Shown here: positions 23,020 through 34,295 of the stretch, in pieces
Numbering within the stretch: position 1 is the stretch's first letter
Layout: each line of letters begins with the position of its first letter
NCBI GenBank assembly: GCA_037178675.1
Contig: JAYMGJ010000284.1
Location: 1 to 64,000 of the forward strand
Reading direction: 5' to 3'
Source of the DNA: Scleroderma bovista
Lineage: Eukaryota; Basidiomycota; Agaricomycetes; Boletales; Sclerodermataceae
DNA length: 64,000 nucleotides
Notes under the pieces: generated by a model
What the model saw: only the letters and a program-made list of their open reading frames with translations
Told to the model about the DNA's origin: nothing
Databases searched by the model: none
Program-made: the position numbers and the translations under genes

Positions 23020-24675
23020 GGTTGGTGCCAACAAACGCTTCGCACACAATATCCCTTATAAGTTGCACAAGGTCACTTAATTGAAGCCTGGACTCGAGAA
23101 GAAAAGACTCGAGGCATTGACATGCGAATTCTCAAGGAAGGGGTGTCACCGTTACCTTAGTACTCGTTGCCGCCGAGGTGAAGTGACCTTGGGGGTCGCT
23201 TCGCTTCGAAATTTGAATAGTTCAATTGCGGTTCGAAGATTCGAAGCCAAATAAACTGCCGACTCTGATTGGCTGAGATCGTTCCACTGCCTTACTTCGT
23301 TCAAGTTCGATGATTCGAACTGGCACGGTTGGCCACGTTCACCGCGGCAACACTACCACTGTAACACAAATTATGAGAAACAATTTGTCACGTGAATATG
23401 GGACCCCAGAATTATTTACCAAGGAATCAGTTACCAGGCGTCCTCTCTTATGTGCAAAGTCACCGCAGACGAAGGACTTCAACGCACGCACCAACCCCGC
23501 AGGCTGAATGTTCTTGCATCCTCGTGAAAGGCGTGCGAAGAGGGATGCCTAACTTCGATTCTGCGGTATTTGATAGTGTCATCGCCTCGTAGATATCCTG
23601 GGAAAGGGGAAGAACGCCTTCTTTGCTTGGGTGGGCATACTCTGGGTGACAGTCCGACGAATGAGCTTCCACGTTGTAGGCCAGATAGCAGGTGGGTATC
23701 CGTCTCCTTACCCGGATGGCCATTGGTGACAGAGTACAGACGACAGGCACGTTGCGACAAAGGTGGTTTCCTTGGCGCTTCCACACTGGAAAGGCTCCGT
23801 GCGAGAAGATTATATCGACCATTGAGTGCTGCTTCGCACGAGAGAATTTTCATTGTCAGCGCACAGGGGGGCCTCACAGCACCCTTTGCACGGCGTCTAA
23901 TATGCTATCTTCATCGTCCATGAGTCCGTCTATGGTGGGGCCTGGTGCACTGGGTTCAGGTGTCGGCCATCGACCGTGCACACACGGGATCCAGCATCAA
24001 ACCCTGGATGGTGAGGCCTTGAGGATTTACTTCCATCGCTTCCACTGGCTATCGCAACGCTCCCTCTTGACGAAGAGGATGGCCCATCGTCCGCATCAAA
24101 ACTTCTGATCTCGTCTGGGACAAGCACGGCCACCGGTTCCAGAGACCAGGTAAGACCAGCACCAATTGTATTGCCATGGGACACGCATGTCGCGAGAGTC
24201 GAGGTGGAGGTGTCAACGGCTGAAGTACAGGTGCCAGACTGAGCGATGGTTTGAGTAGTGCCAGTATAGATGGCGAGGGAGAAGAGGGCATGAACGATGG
24301 AAACGGTGAAGGAGGCATCGACGCGAAGATGCAGATGCAGGGGCTGAAGCCGAGGTTAGAGTGCTAGACCGATACTATGGATGTCGATGTCGATTCGAGT
24401 CATTTGAATGGACGGAGTCACACACCGGAGTGCTACATTGAACATGACCATGACCATTACGTCGAGGCCCTGGATGAGAGCGAGGGTGAGGAAGGCGATA
24501 AGACAATCTCCTTGAAGCAGTCGCTGCAGCCGATAGATGCAAAGGCAGGGTAAACCTGGGCACCGTCACCATCACCCATTGGGGGAAAACGGGAACATTG
24601 AATTGTCCAGAGGTAGCGAGGTTCCGGTGCGCGTGCAAGTGCAAGTGTGTAGCGCGAGCTGCATTAACCAAGCTA
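23020..24675. other. Spacer without recognised gene
   Basis: Open frames overlap on both strands at 23460..24108 (for example 23479..23877 -, 132 codons; 23692..24108 +, 138 codons), with no domain I recognise. On the minus strand 23930..24184 reads a Ser/Asp-rich stretch with PVAVLVPDEIRSFD that could be a remnant exon. An acidic stretch occurs around 24410..24500 (+). Nothing can be called with confidence. Confidence 0.3.
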
Positions 24676-24995
24676 GAAGGCGACGCCCGGTATGGTGGGT
24701 ATCGGCCAATCAACAAAAGTTGCAAGCCTCGGAGAAACCCGACGATTCTAGCAATGTCTGGCTAGTCCTTGCAAGTGACTCTAAGTCCTGAGTAACACTT
24801 TGGCACATGTGCTCCTTCATCTACCAACTTAATATGTACCTGCACACTTGTAGCTCTGTCCGACTTTCACAGGAAGCTTCGACAAGGACGCCGAGCCTCG
24901 ACTCACCGCACGCATCAAAATCACAGTGTAGCCATCTTTTAACCGTTTCTTCACCATATAGTAAACAATCCAGCGAATTTTTACGCGACATCTGA
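24676..24995. repeat. Dispersed repeat, copy 2
   Basis: Second copy of the element at 12128..12335, with an internal insertion of about 110 bases. Shared blocks keep their order. No coding content or terminal repeats were identified. Confidence 0.5.
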
Positions 24996-25029
24996 CCAAG
25001 AACCCACGCACGCAGGCATCAGTGGTGTT

Positions 25030-25385
25030 GTCGCTCGGAACGGACTGACGAGCGATATCGGAGAGCGTTGGCGAGACACATGGAGAAGAAAGTCACGGAC
25101 ATTTTCAATGTCCGTTTACTTTAGGGCGAAGTGGAGAGGTCGTGCCAGGAAAGACACCGGTGGGCAGCGCATGATGAACAAGGAGGTCATTGAAAATGAC
25201 CAGAAATACAGTGAGTCACGGTGATAAAAATGAAAGTCAACTACGGCCATATACACCCTTTATACGAGTGCAAAATGGGTTCCGACTCGTCGACCACGGA
25301 CGGAACCTCGGAGATGATTCAGTCACACCCTCCGATCATGTTCTGACAATCGCACTTCTCGGAGCTACCCTCCTTTTCTTCTGAG
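25030..25385 (-). pseudogene. Second sedolisin fragment
   Basis: The minus strand retains only an S53 propeptide trace near 25080..25130 (N-I-E-N-V-R-D-F-L-L) and flanking sequence matching 19530..19980. Most of the gene is deleted. It shows that the sedolisin relic was duplicated together with the P450 unit. Confidence 0.5.
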
Positions 25386-25424
25386 ATCAACGTGTCATGT
25401 CCGTACCTGCAATAAGTGAGTAAG

Positions 25425-25760
25425 ATGTTGTAGTCATACTAATCATTACCGAACAGGGGGATCAAGTTTCAATCTCGACCCGAGCAGCATCGACTTGTTC
25501 AAGTGGAAAACGTAAACCAAATTCTTGAGATCTTTACATATCACGTGTGGATAATGCCGACTAAGAGTATGGTATATGGACCAAGCAGGGCAACCGTTCC
25601 ACTCGGACGATTTATCCAGACTCTGCCTGTCAAGAGTGACACCGTCAGTCTCATTCCTTTTTTGAAGATGAAGTTCATGGGATAGCGAGCGCGCTTTGTG
25701 TGTGTGGTTTCTGATATTAAATAGCTTTTCTGTTGTTTATAACCTTTCGGATGCGTACAA
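25425..25760. repeat. P450-unit flank repeat
   Basis: Matches 20030..20150 in its first part and 14650..14890 in its second part, joining the two spacer types seen around copies 1 and 2. No gene. Confidence 0.45.
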
Positions 25761-25812
25761 AGCCAGCCGATAGTTACGCATACATCATCTTTGATAAATG
25801 AAATATACCCAG

Positions 25813-27975
25813 TCAACCATCGTACCGTTTAATCCGCAACGGTACTTTGGTGCCTTCTTCTCCGGCTAGCCTGGGTCTAGGCAGCATTCCTCCTCCTCTC
25901 TCCACTTGCGTATTTGGCCCATCTTTCATCTCGAGCTCAAAATTTTTCACCACTACCCATAATACAGTCTATGAAATTAAGCTTTTTGTTGTGAACGTCA
26001 GTATTGACGGCAACTTACCTTGACTTCTGCAATAGCAAACAGCTTTCCTAGACACATTTTCGGTCCATCCCCAAATGTCAGTAAGTGCCGATATCCCTGA
26101 AGTTCTCGCGCCTGCGGAGTTGTACCATCTGTCTCCAGCCACCGCTCTGGCCTAAACTGTTTCGCGTCTGGGCCCCACAGCGCATCCGAACAGTTTATAA
26201 ATGGGACAGGAATACTAAAAAGTGTCCCACGCGCTACAAAAATACTGTGGGTAAATTCACCAGACTTGGTGCGCACCGGTTGTGATAGAGGAATGATATC
26301 GTCCTCTTTTGCCTACAGATGTAACCTCAGCGAGGACACATCACATTCAAGCGATGTCTGTACCATGCGTGCCATTTCTGGTGCAGCAGGGTGCAACCGG
26401 AAGATTTCATGCACCACGGCATCAAAGTAAGGAAAATCTTTCGAAATCTGATCATAGGTCGGCTCTCCGTCGAAAGATAGGATTTCCTCTCGCAGCCTTT
26501 TCTGGATGTCAAGGTGTCGGGCGAGTTCGATCAACGCCCAGGTCATGGTTACTGGGCAAACATCAGGAACAAATGGGATACTTCAATGGGCGCAATTTAC
26601 TTGCTGTCGTTTCGTATCCTGCAACAAGTAAAGTCATCATCTGGTAGACGAACAGTAAGTGAGATCGATATGCACTGCCATGGACATTACTTGCTCACTT
26701 GTGCCAGGACTTCTTCTTTGGTAATATATGTATTGGTTTCTGCATCCTCCATTTTGACTGTAGAGAAGATTAGCGTCAAGCACGGCCAGCAGAAAACGGC
26801 GCACTTAGCAACCCGATAATAGAGTGATCTCTTTCATCCGGGTAACCTTCCTTCTCTTTTTTCGCCTTCTCAAAGAAGGCTTTGCAGATATCCGCTGTAG
26901 CTTTGTACACCTCGTTCATCAATGCGCTACTCAATATTGGAAGGTGAAAAAGTACAGGGAACCTTCGGAGAAGGAGCATAACGCGGATGGAAATAGAACT
27001 TGGTTTTAAGGCTTCGAACGCCTCTAAAGCCGAAGTTACTGGACCTCTTTTACCGTCCAGACTGGAAAAATTATAGGAAAAGCCAGCAAGTCCAATCGTA
27101 TCCAGCCTGATTGGTGGTAAACTCGAGACTGCGCCATAACGAAGTAGGGTTGAACTCACGACACGTGGTTCATCCTTTGTGGAGAGTTGACGTAATTTTG
27201 GAGAGAAATACTTTCAATTGGAGCTTACCAGTCCTGAACCTGAATAATGGCGCTGCCACTATCATCAGCGTCGATTATTGCTTCCCATGCAATTTTCAAC
27301 TAATGAACGATGATTAGACAGACTAGGAAGATGTACAAATATTTCTTACTCGCCTTGTGAGAACAGTCATAGAAAAATGGTGTTAACTTTCGAATAGAAG
27401 TTGAGTTGAATGCTGGTGCTAAGTATCCCCGTTGCCTAAACATAAATCAGTAACCTTCGTGTTGACACTGAATATGGAGATGTTAGTACTGTCCAGTGTC
27501 CATACCTTCGGTGAATCTCGCCGTCAACCGACAGAACACCCTCTCCGACCTGGATACTCTGTGATGAAACAGGTATGCAATACATCGGGGACCCACGTAC
27601 ACTTCTCGCAATGGTGACTTTGTCTGCCTGTGGGAGCACGTATGACCACGAATCCCTAGCAAAGACATGCGCGAGGGCTTTAGGATCACACAGGATGACC
27701 TTCCTTTCCCCAAGAACCATTGGGATCTCATAAGCTGCACCGTACTCCTTGTACCAAGCCTCATGCACGGCTGCGAGGTCGGGGGATTCAAAGAGGACCT
27801 CCTCCGCGCCAAAGAATCCGCTAGGTGGGCCCCTTAGTCTGGTGGTTCTTGGTCGCTTACGATTTGTAAGATAGGTGATACGAAGGGCCCAAATAACTGC
27901 GAGGCCAGCAGCTACATTAATGGCATATGATGAGTGAATGACTTCCAGTAAGTTATCGAAAAGTGGAGAGAACAT
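25813..27975 (-). CDS. Cytochrome P450 monooxygenase, array copy 3
   Basis: Same family, role and gene structure as copies 1 and 2. Exons (minus): 27975..27601, 27549..27506, 27435..27354, 27299..27229, 27174..27160, 27106..26805, 26757..26699, 26640..26601, 26551..26364, 26312..26019, 25968..25813; 541 aa. AGYETT, ExxR (E-I-F-R), FRPERW and FGDGPKMCLG are intact. The intron-3 donor reads AAG|GCGAGTAAG, close to the AG|GCAAGT consensus of true GC-AG introns and the best example in the array. Exon 8 ends with a GTAAAT donor. The 51 nt intron after exon 9 has a good GTACAG donor and contains an in-frame stop, so it must be removed. Confidence 0.85.
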
Positions 27976-28375
27976 GGTGGAGCCGAACAAATGCTGTGTG
28001 TGGCGGTCACTTGAGTGAAGCTTTGAAGCCTGATCAGGTCCCGCCGCGATATGTACTAACTGGGACTCGAGCTGTGATCAGAGGAGCACCGAGACTAAAT
28101 AAAACTCATGATGCTCAGATGCAGGTACGGAGGTTCCGATAATTATTTAACACACTAGTCCGAACTGTTATCTTTCGGGTGACAAGCCAGCTGACCGTTC
28201 CCATCACCTCCCCTCCCATCACAAGACTGCATTCTTTGAAAAGATATATCTCATTGCAACCCTCGAAACTACCGAATAAAAGCATGATACTGTTTGGAAG
28301 GAGTATATATGTAAGCGTTTGTCAATATCGATAGCAAGCATACAGCATATGTATCTATACATTAAATATACCCAG

Positions 28376-30536
28376 TCAACCATCGTACCGTTTAATCCGC
28401 AGTGGTACCTTGGCGCCATCTTCCCCGACCAGCCTGGGCCTTGGTAGCATCCCTCCTCCTCTCTCCACCTGCGTATTTGGCCCATCTCTCATCTCAAGCT
28501 CAAAATTTTTGATCGCTACCCACAATACAGTCTATGAAATTAAGCCTTTTGCCATGAACGCTAGCATTGATCAGATGGTAACTTACCTTGATTTCTGCAA
28601 TAGCAAACAACTTCCCCAGACACATCTTTGGTCCCTCTCCAAATGTCAGTAAGCGCCGATACCCCTGAAGTTCTTGCGCCTGCGGGGTGACACCATCTGT
28701 CTCCAGCCACCGCTCTGGTTTAAACTGTTTCGCGTCTGGGCCCCACAGCGCATCCGAACGGTTTACAAACGAGACGGGGACACTAACAAGTGTCCCACGC
28801 GCTACAAAAATATTGTGGGCAAATTCACCAGACTTGGTGCGCACTGGTTGTGATAGAGGAATGATATCATCCTCCTTTGCCTAAAAATGTAACCTCAGCG
28901 AGGACACATCACATTCAAGCGATCTCTGTACCGTGCGTGTAATTTCTGGTAAGGCAGGGTGCAAGCGGAAGATTTCATGAACCACGGCATCAAAGTAAGG
29001 AAAATCTTTGGAAATCTGATCATAGGTCGGCTCTCCGTCAAAAGATAGGATTTCCTCTCGCAGCCTTTTCTGGATGTCGGGGTGTCGAGCCAGTTCGATC
29101 AACGCCCAGGTCATGCTTACTGGAAAGCAGACATCAAGAGCAAATGGGATACTTCAATGGTCCCGACTTACTTGCTGTCGTTTCATATCCTGCGACAAGT
29201 AAAGTCATCATCTGGGGATGAACAGTGAGTGAGATTGGTATGTACTGCCATGGACACTACTTGCTCACTTGTGCCAGGATTTCTTTTCTGGTGACATATG
29301 TATTGGTTTCTGCATCCTCCGTTTTGACTGTGGAGAAGATTAGCGCCAAGCACGGGCAGCAGAAAGCGGCGCACTCAGCAACCCGATAATAGAGTGATCT
29401 TTTTCATCCAAGCACCCTTCCTTCTCTTTTTTCGCCTTTTCAAATAAGGCTTTGCTGATATCCGCTGTAGCTTCGTTTACCTCATTCAACAATGCGCCAC
29501 TCAATATTGGAAGGTGAAAAAGTACAGGGAACCTTCGCATGAGGAGTACAAAGCGGATGGAAATAGAACTTTGATTTGAGGTTTCGAACGCCTCGAAGGC
29601 TGAAGTGACAGGTCCTTTTTTACCGTCCAGACTGGCAAAATTATAGGAAAAGCCTGCAAGTCCAATCGTATCTAGCCTTATTGGTGGTAAACTCGAGACT
29701 GCGCCATAGCGAAGTAGGGTTGAACTCACGACACGTGGTTCATCCTTTGTGGAGAGTTGACTTAACTTCGGAGAGAACTACTTTCAGTTGGAGCTCACCA
29801 GTCCTGAACCTGAATAATGGCGCTTCCACTGTCATTAGCGTCGATTATTGCTTCCCATGCAATTTTCAACTAATGGATAATTAGAGTGACTAAAGAAGAT
29901 GTACAAATATCCCCTGCTCGCCTTGTGAGAACAGCCATAGAAAATTGGCGTTAGCTTTCGAATAGAAGTTGAGTTGAATGCTGGTGCTAAGGATCTCCGT
30001 TGCCTATACATAAATCAGCGCCATTCATGTTGAAATTGAATATGAAGATGATGGTACTGTCCATACCTTCGGTGAATCTCACCGTCAGCCGACAGAACAC
30101 CCTCTCCGACCTGGATACTCTGTGATGAAGGGGATATATAATATGTCGGGGACCCACTTACACTTCTCGCAATGACGACCTTGCCTGCCTGTGTGAGCAC
30201 GTATGACCACGAATCCCTAGCAAAGAAATGCGCGAGAGCTTTAGGATCACACAGGACGACCCTCCTTTCCCCAAGAATCAGTGGGATCTCATAAACTGGG
30301 CCGTACTCCTTGTACCAAGCCTCATGCACGGCTGCAGAGTCGGGGGATTTAAAGAGGACCTCCTCCGCGCCAAAGAATCCGCTCGGTGGACCCCTTAGTC
30401 TGGTAGTTCTTGGTCGCTTACGATTTGTAAGATAGATGATACGAAGGGCCCAAATAACTACGAGGCCAGCAGCTGCGTTAATGGCATATGGTGAGCGAAT
30501 GACCTCCAGTAAGTTGTCAAAAAGGCGAGAGAACAT
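28376..30536 (-). CDS. Cytochrome P450 monooxygenase, array copy 4
   Basis: Fourth tandem member, only 400 bases upstream of copy 3's start, the tightest spacing in the array. Exons (minus): 30536..30162, 30110..30067, 30003..29922, 29869..29799, 29744..29730, 29676..29375, 29327..29269, 29211..29172, 29119..28932, 28880..28587, 28531..28376; 541 aa. Motifs are intact; the haem loop is FGEGPKMCLG (Glu for Asp). Two differences are specific: FYGCSHK replaces FYDCSHK at the end of exon 3, and EITRT precedes the intron where the others have an Arg-Met end. The intron-1 donor (GTAAGT) is stronger than in the other copies. The intron-3 donor is again GC. Confidence 0.85.
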
Positions 30537-30799
30537 GGTGGGGACGAACAAATGCTGCGCGTACAGTAGATATCCCTTGCTGCGTGTGGCGGTCACTTGT
30601 ATGAAGCCCGAATTTTTCGAAATATGGGCCCACTGCACGGATTCCGCATAATTGGGATCTTCAACTAGCCACCATGTGTACTGAGGCTAAATAAAACTCA
30701 TGGTGCTATGCAGGTACAGAGGTTCTAATAATAACACACTACGTAGTATAACATTGAGACAAACAGATTATCTTTACAGTAGCCTTCTTAGAATCAGGT

Positions 30800-31260
30800 C
30801 CTAGACACGTCTCAAAGTTGGCCTGTCCAGTCCAGGTCAAGGTTCCTCCTTGCAACTTCGGCTGGATATCGGGAGGCCCTGGAGAGTTCTACTGAAGGCG
30901 ATTGTCGCGTTAGAAAGTAGAAATCATAAAAGTTGCGCTTGCTTGATGACGCTTCGTATCCACAAGAGCAAGAGCTTCAACTGAAATTAAAGGGATAAAG
31001 TCATGTGCATATGTAGATACATCACGTAGTCCTTTCATACTCACTAGTGGTATCGAGTCATATGAATGTTGCTCCCATTCCTAGGGTCATCAAGTACAAT
31101 AAATATACAATAGCAAAGACACACTTTGAAATCTCCCGATACCCGAAGCGATGCAAAAGTAACGAACACGGCGCTACGTAGGAGTTCAAGAATCACAGCG
31201 AGGTCAACAAGGGAATTTCGACGGAGATGAGGGTGATAAAGAACAGCACCCAAGCTGAGG
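30800..31260 (-). pseudogene. Shortened copy of the diverged P450 relic plus flank
   Basis: A piece matching the haem-Cys remains of the relic at 17847 (TCCTAGACACGTCT block) is joined by a deletion to sequence matching 18265..18700. It is noncoding now. Together with 17815..18799 it defines a segment that was duplicated to both ends of the P450 array. Confidence 0.55.
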
Positions 31261-34200
31261 TGCATATCCGGGAAAGTGCACGAGATGACTCTATGGAAAG
31301 CCGGGGTATGTACCATGCTCCCTTGTATTTTTCCATATGAGAGTTCTGTTTGGTGCACAACGCGTGTCAAACATATCCAAACAACGCTTCCACGTCCTCG
31401 GAGACTCGTCTCGGAGAGTCTGGTTCATAACACTGGACATCCCACAGCTACTCACATGCACCATGTCGAGAGTGCCCCCTTATTGTTGCACAGCGATCTT
31501 GGACTAACGAAACACAGCTTCGAACGCGTCCTATTATGTATAAGGTCTGGTTGCGTGCGGTTTTCAAATCACTTGCCAGTACGTACTACTCAGAGGACAT
31601 TTCATGTATGACTGAAATTAACAATTTAGTTTTGGTGCTTCTCACAGCCATGCATCTGAGAGAGGCCCCCAGTGACGCTACACTTTTGAATACTTCGGTG
31701 GCCTCTCTGATTGGGTGAGGCGAGTCGGCTAAGCAAAGTAATTCAGTTAAGCGTCATTATGGCTGGCCACAGTGACGCTTAGCTTTGCAGATGTGGTGTC
31801 TGAGCATTTCGTGACGTCACGCGGAGCAAGAGACCTTTTTCTACGTTTCTACCCATATACTTTTTATTCTTGAGCGACGCTGGTTTTCTGAAACTTTCCT
31901 ACCACATTCTACCGCTAGCAGGTAACTTTACGCTTATTCTGGAGCATAAGGTATGCTGTCACGATCACAAGCGATAACGGGGTGAATCTAGATTTCACTT
32001 CTTTTACAGAGGGACGTGTGATCCTTCGGGATATGGACTCTATGGTCCCATCGCCTTGTTTCCATTTGAATATTAACGCGTTTCTCACATGTCCTTGCCA
32101 TTGCATCACGAATCAGCTTCCACAGAACACCGTGCATTGGTATCTGGCCAAGCGCCGCACGGTCATCACATGGGAAGGCTATGGATCCCCCGTTTATCAC
32201 GCATCATCGGCTTACCCAATGTATCTACGCCCGCACTGTTTCCCCGATTATCCATTCCTATGCAAAGTTTTCGAACAGCTTAGAATGAGTCTTATCTTCG
32301 AGGCAGGGAAGGACGTCCTCGCATCCCTACTTCTGGGGTCATATACGAAGTATGCCGCCCAGGAATGTTTGGTTAGCGTATCAGGCTTCTCGCACCGGGC
32401 ACAGAGATAGTGCTATGTGGCGTGCAACGGCCATTCAGTAATTCAGGGCCTTGCGTTCAAAGGACGTTGGACAAGCCGACCTTGAACTGAGTGTGGGTGC
32501 ACTCCCAGCGTTTCAAGAACATCAATCATACTTATCGTGCGCGCTTTTAGCCCATTCATCGTTCCACATACTGCCTTCGTGGAGATCATTTAATGATCTC
32601 CTCGACCAAGTGAGGCGAGACTTCACCCGGAAATAAATTGGCTGAATGTGACGTTCAGAGCAGGAATATAATGTTCGTGCTTCCTTAGTCAAAGTTCCAA
32701 GGCCGGAAAGATCTCCACCCCTGCCAATAAACTCTCAATGCGGATATAACCCTCGATTGTGCTCATATGCTGATATTGAACATATGCACAGCTCCGGTAT
32801 TTCAAGCGCAAGTTTCTGTGGAAGTTTCCGGAACTCGAGATGGCCAACAGTCAGTCAATAATTCTAGGCAATGGTACATCTTCGACGTGCTGTATTCATG
32901 CGGAGGAAAGCCGAATAAATCAGTTACCTTGATGCGCCAAATGGTAAGATAGAGGCAGTGGTGTGGACTGCGGATGGAAGTCTGGGTAATGTAAGATTAA
33001 ATTTGTTTCGATTCGATTGGCGGGCTTATTTGTTCCTGTTGTTGAAACAGAGGATGGTTCCGGGTTCTCTGAGGCCCGGATGATTAGAATGATACAGCAC
33101 AAGAATGAACAACAACAGTGGATGAACTCGAAATTTGGCTGATAACCGATTCAAGAAAAGACGATGGATGGAGCAGTTCATGAAGTACGCATAACAGCTG
33201 GCCACGAAACTGGTAAGCACGCATCAAATGATAGCGAACCCTTCCACAAAAGGGACTGGACACGTTCCGGCACGTTTTTATTAGCAGCAGAGCCCAGACC
33301 TAAGCGGCGATGAAAAGGCGCTGATAAGCACCACCAGCACTTTCATCAAACGTTCTGAGTGCTGTATTAGGGGTCATGATGGATGTGGAAGGTCACAGTT
33401 ATAACCTCAACTTTGCATGCAGGTGGCCAATTGTCCTCACTGCAAACGTTCTGAGAGCCTGACCATCGTATGGCCATTGGTTCTGTTGATATAGTTCACC
33501 ACTCCCTTCAGAAAGGGGATAAGTTCAACACGGTTAACGTGCCTAAGATGGACAACACGTGGGCACAGGTGTGTGGGGCCTCCCTCGAGCAAACTACCAA
33601 ATATCCTTAGCCTATGGCACGCAGTGCTTGACTATTCCATATTGGCAACACCCACGTTTCTGACATGGACATGGAAATCCCGACACAAGAATAGAAGCGC
33701 GCGACATTCTTATCGACATTCTGGCAGGTGCGCATTCTTAGTTGGCCGTGTGGTCGCAGCGCAGTTGCTGTTTCACAGGACACCACTGAGCCAATTCGTA
33801 TGGTGGTGACGAAGGAAGAGTATATCACGCACGCCTATCAGGCTTCTTGGAGTCGACGAGGCCAGGGCGTAACTAGCTGTGGAACGTTACAGCAGAGTAT
33901 GTAGCCCCTTTCATTGGTGGCTTGAAAATAAGAAGATCTGCATGAGGTCTAAGGCGCAGCAGGGGTGAAACGTTCCTTGGTCCACATGGGCTTGCTTTTC
34001 CCGAAGAAACTCTAACGTCGCCGCATTCATTTAACAGATGGAGCAGGTGTGGCCGCCGGAATGTGGCCGGAGCGCTCAATTGGGAGACGCCGCAGTCACT
34101 GGTGAATAGCCGGAACGGAAGAGGTGCTGTAAATCTTGAGATCGAATTACATTACGTCATCCTCTCGGTCTCGTCCAACATCTTGTCCACAATGAGGTCG

Positions 34201-34295
34201 ACAAACTGGGTGGCCCCGAGGCTGTCCAAGCCCAGTAGTATAAGAATGCGAATGAAGGCACCAGTCCAAACAGCCAGTTCTCTCTCAGATCAAGC
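31261..34295. other. Gene-poor stretch upstream of PAL
   Basis: No gene is recognisable in 3 kb. A direct and inverted arrangement of a CAGTGACGCT block occurs at 31670..31795, with an imperfect stem between 31730..31755 and 31770..31795. The open frame 31982..32410 (+), 142 codons, has no known domain. On the minus strand 34157..34281 reads 41 codons that look protein-like (AVWTGAFIRILILLGLDS, then a TAA stop), perhaps the end of a lost gene. Confidence 0.35.

Noticed and set aside
23220..23250. A possible tRNA B-box near GGTTCGAAGATTCG
   Set aside because: No matching A-box, acceptor stem or cloverleaf can be formed around it.
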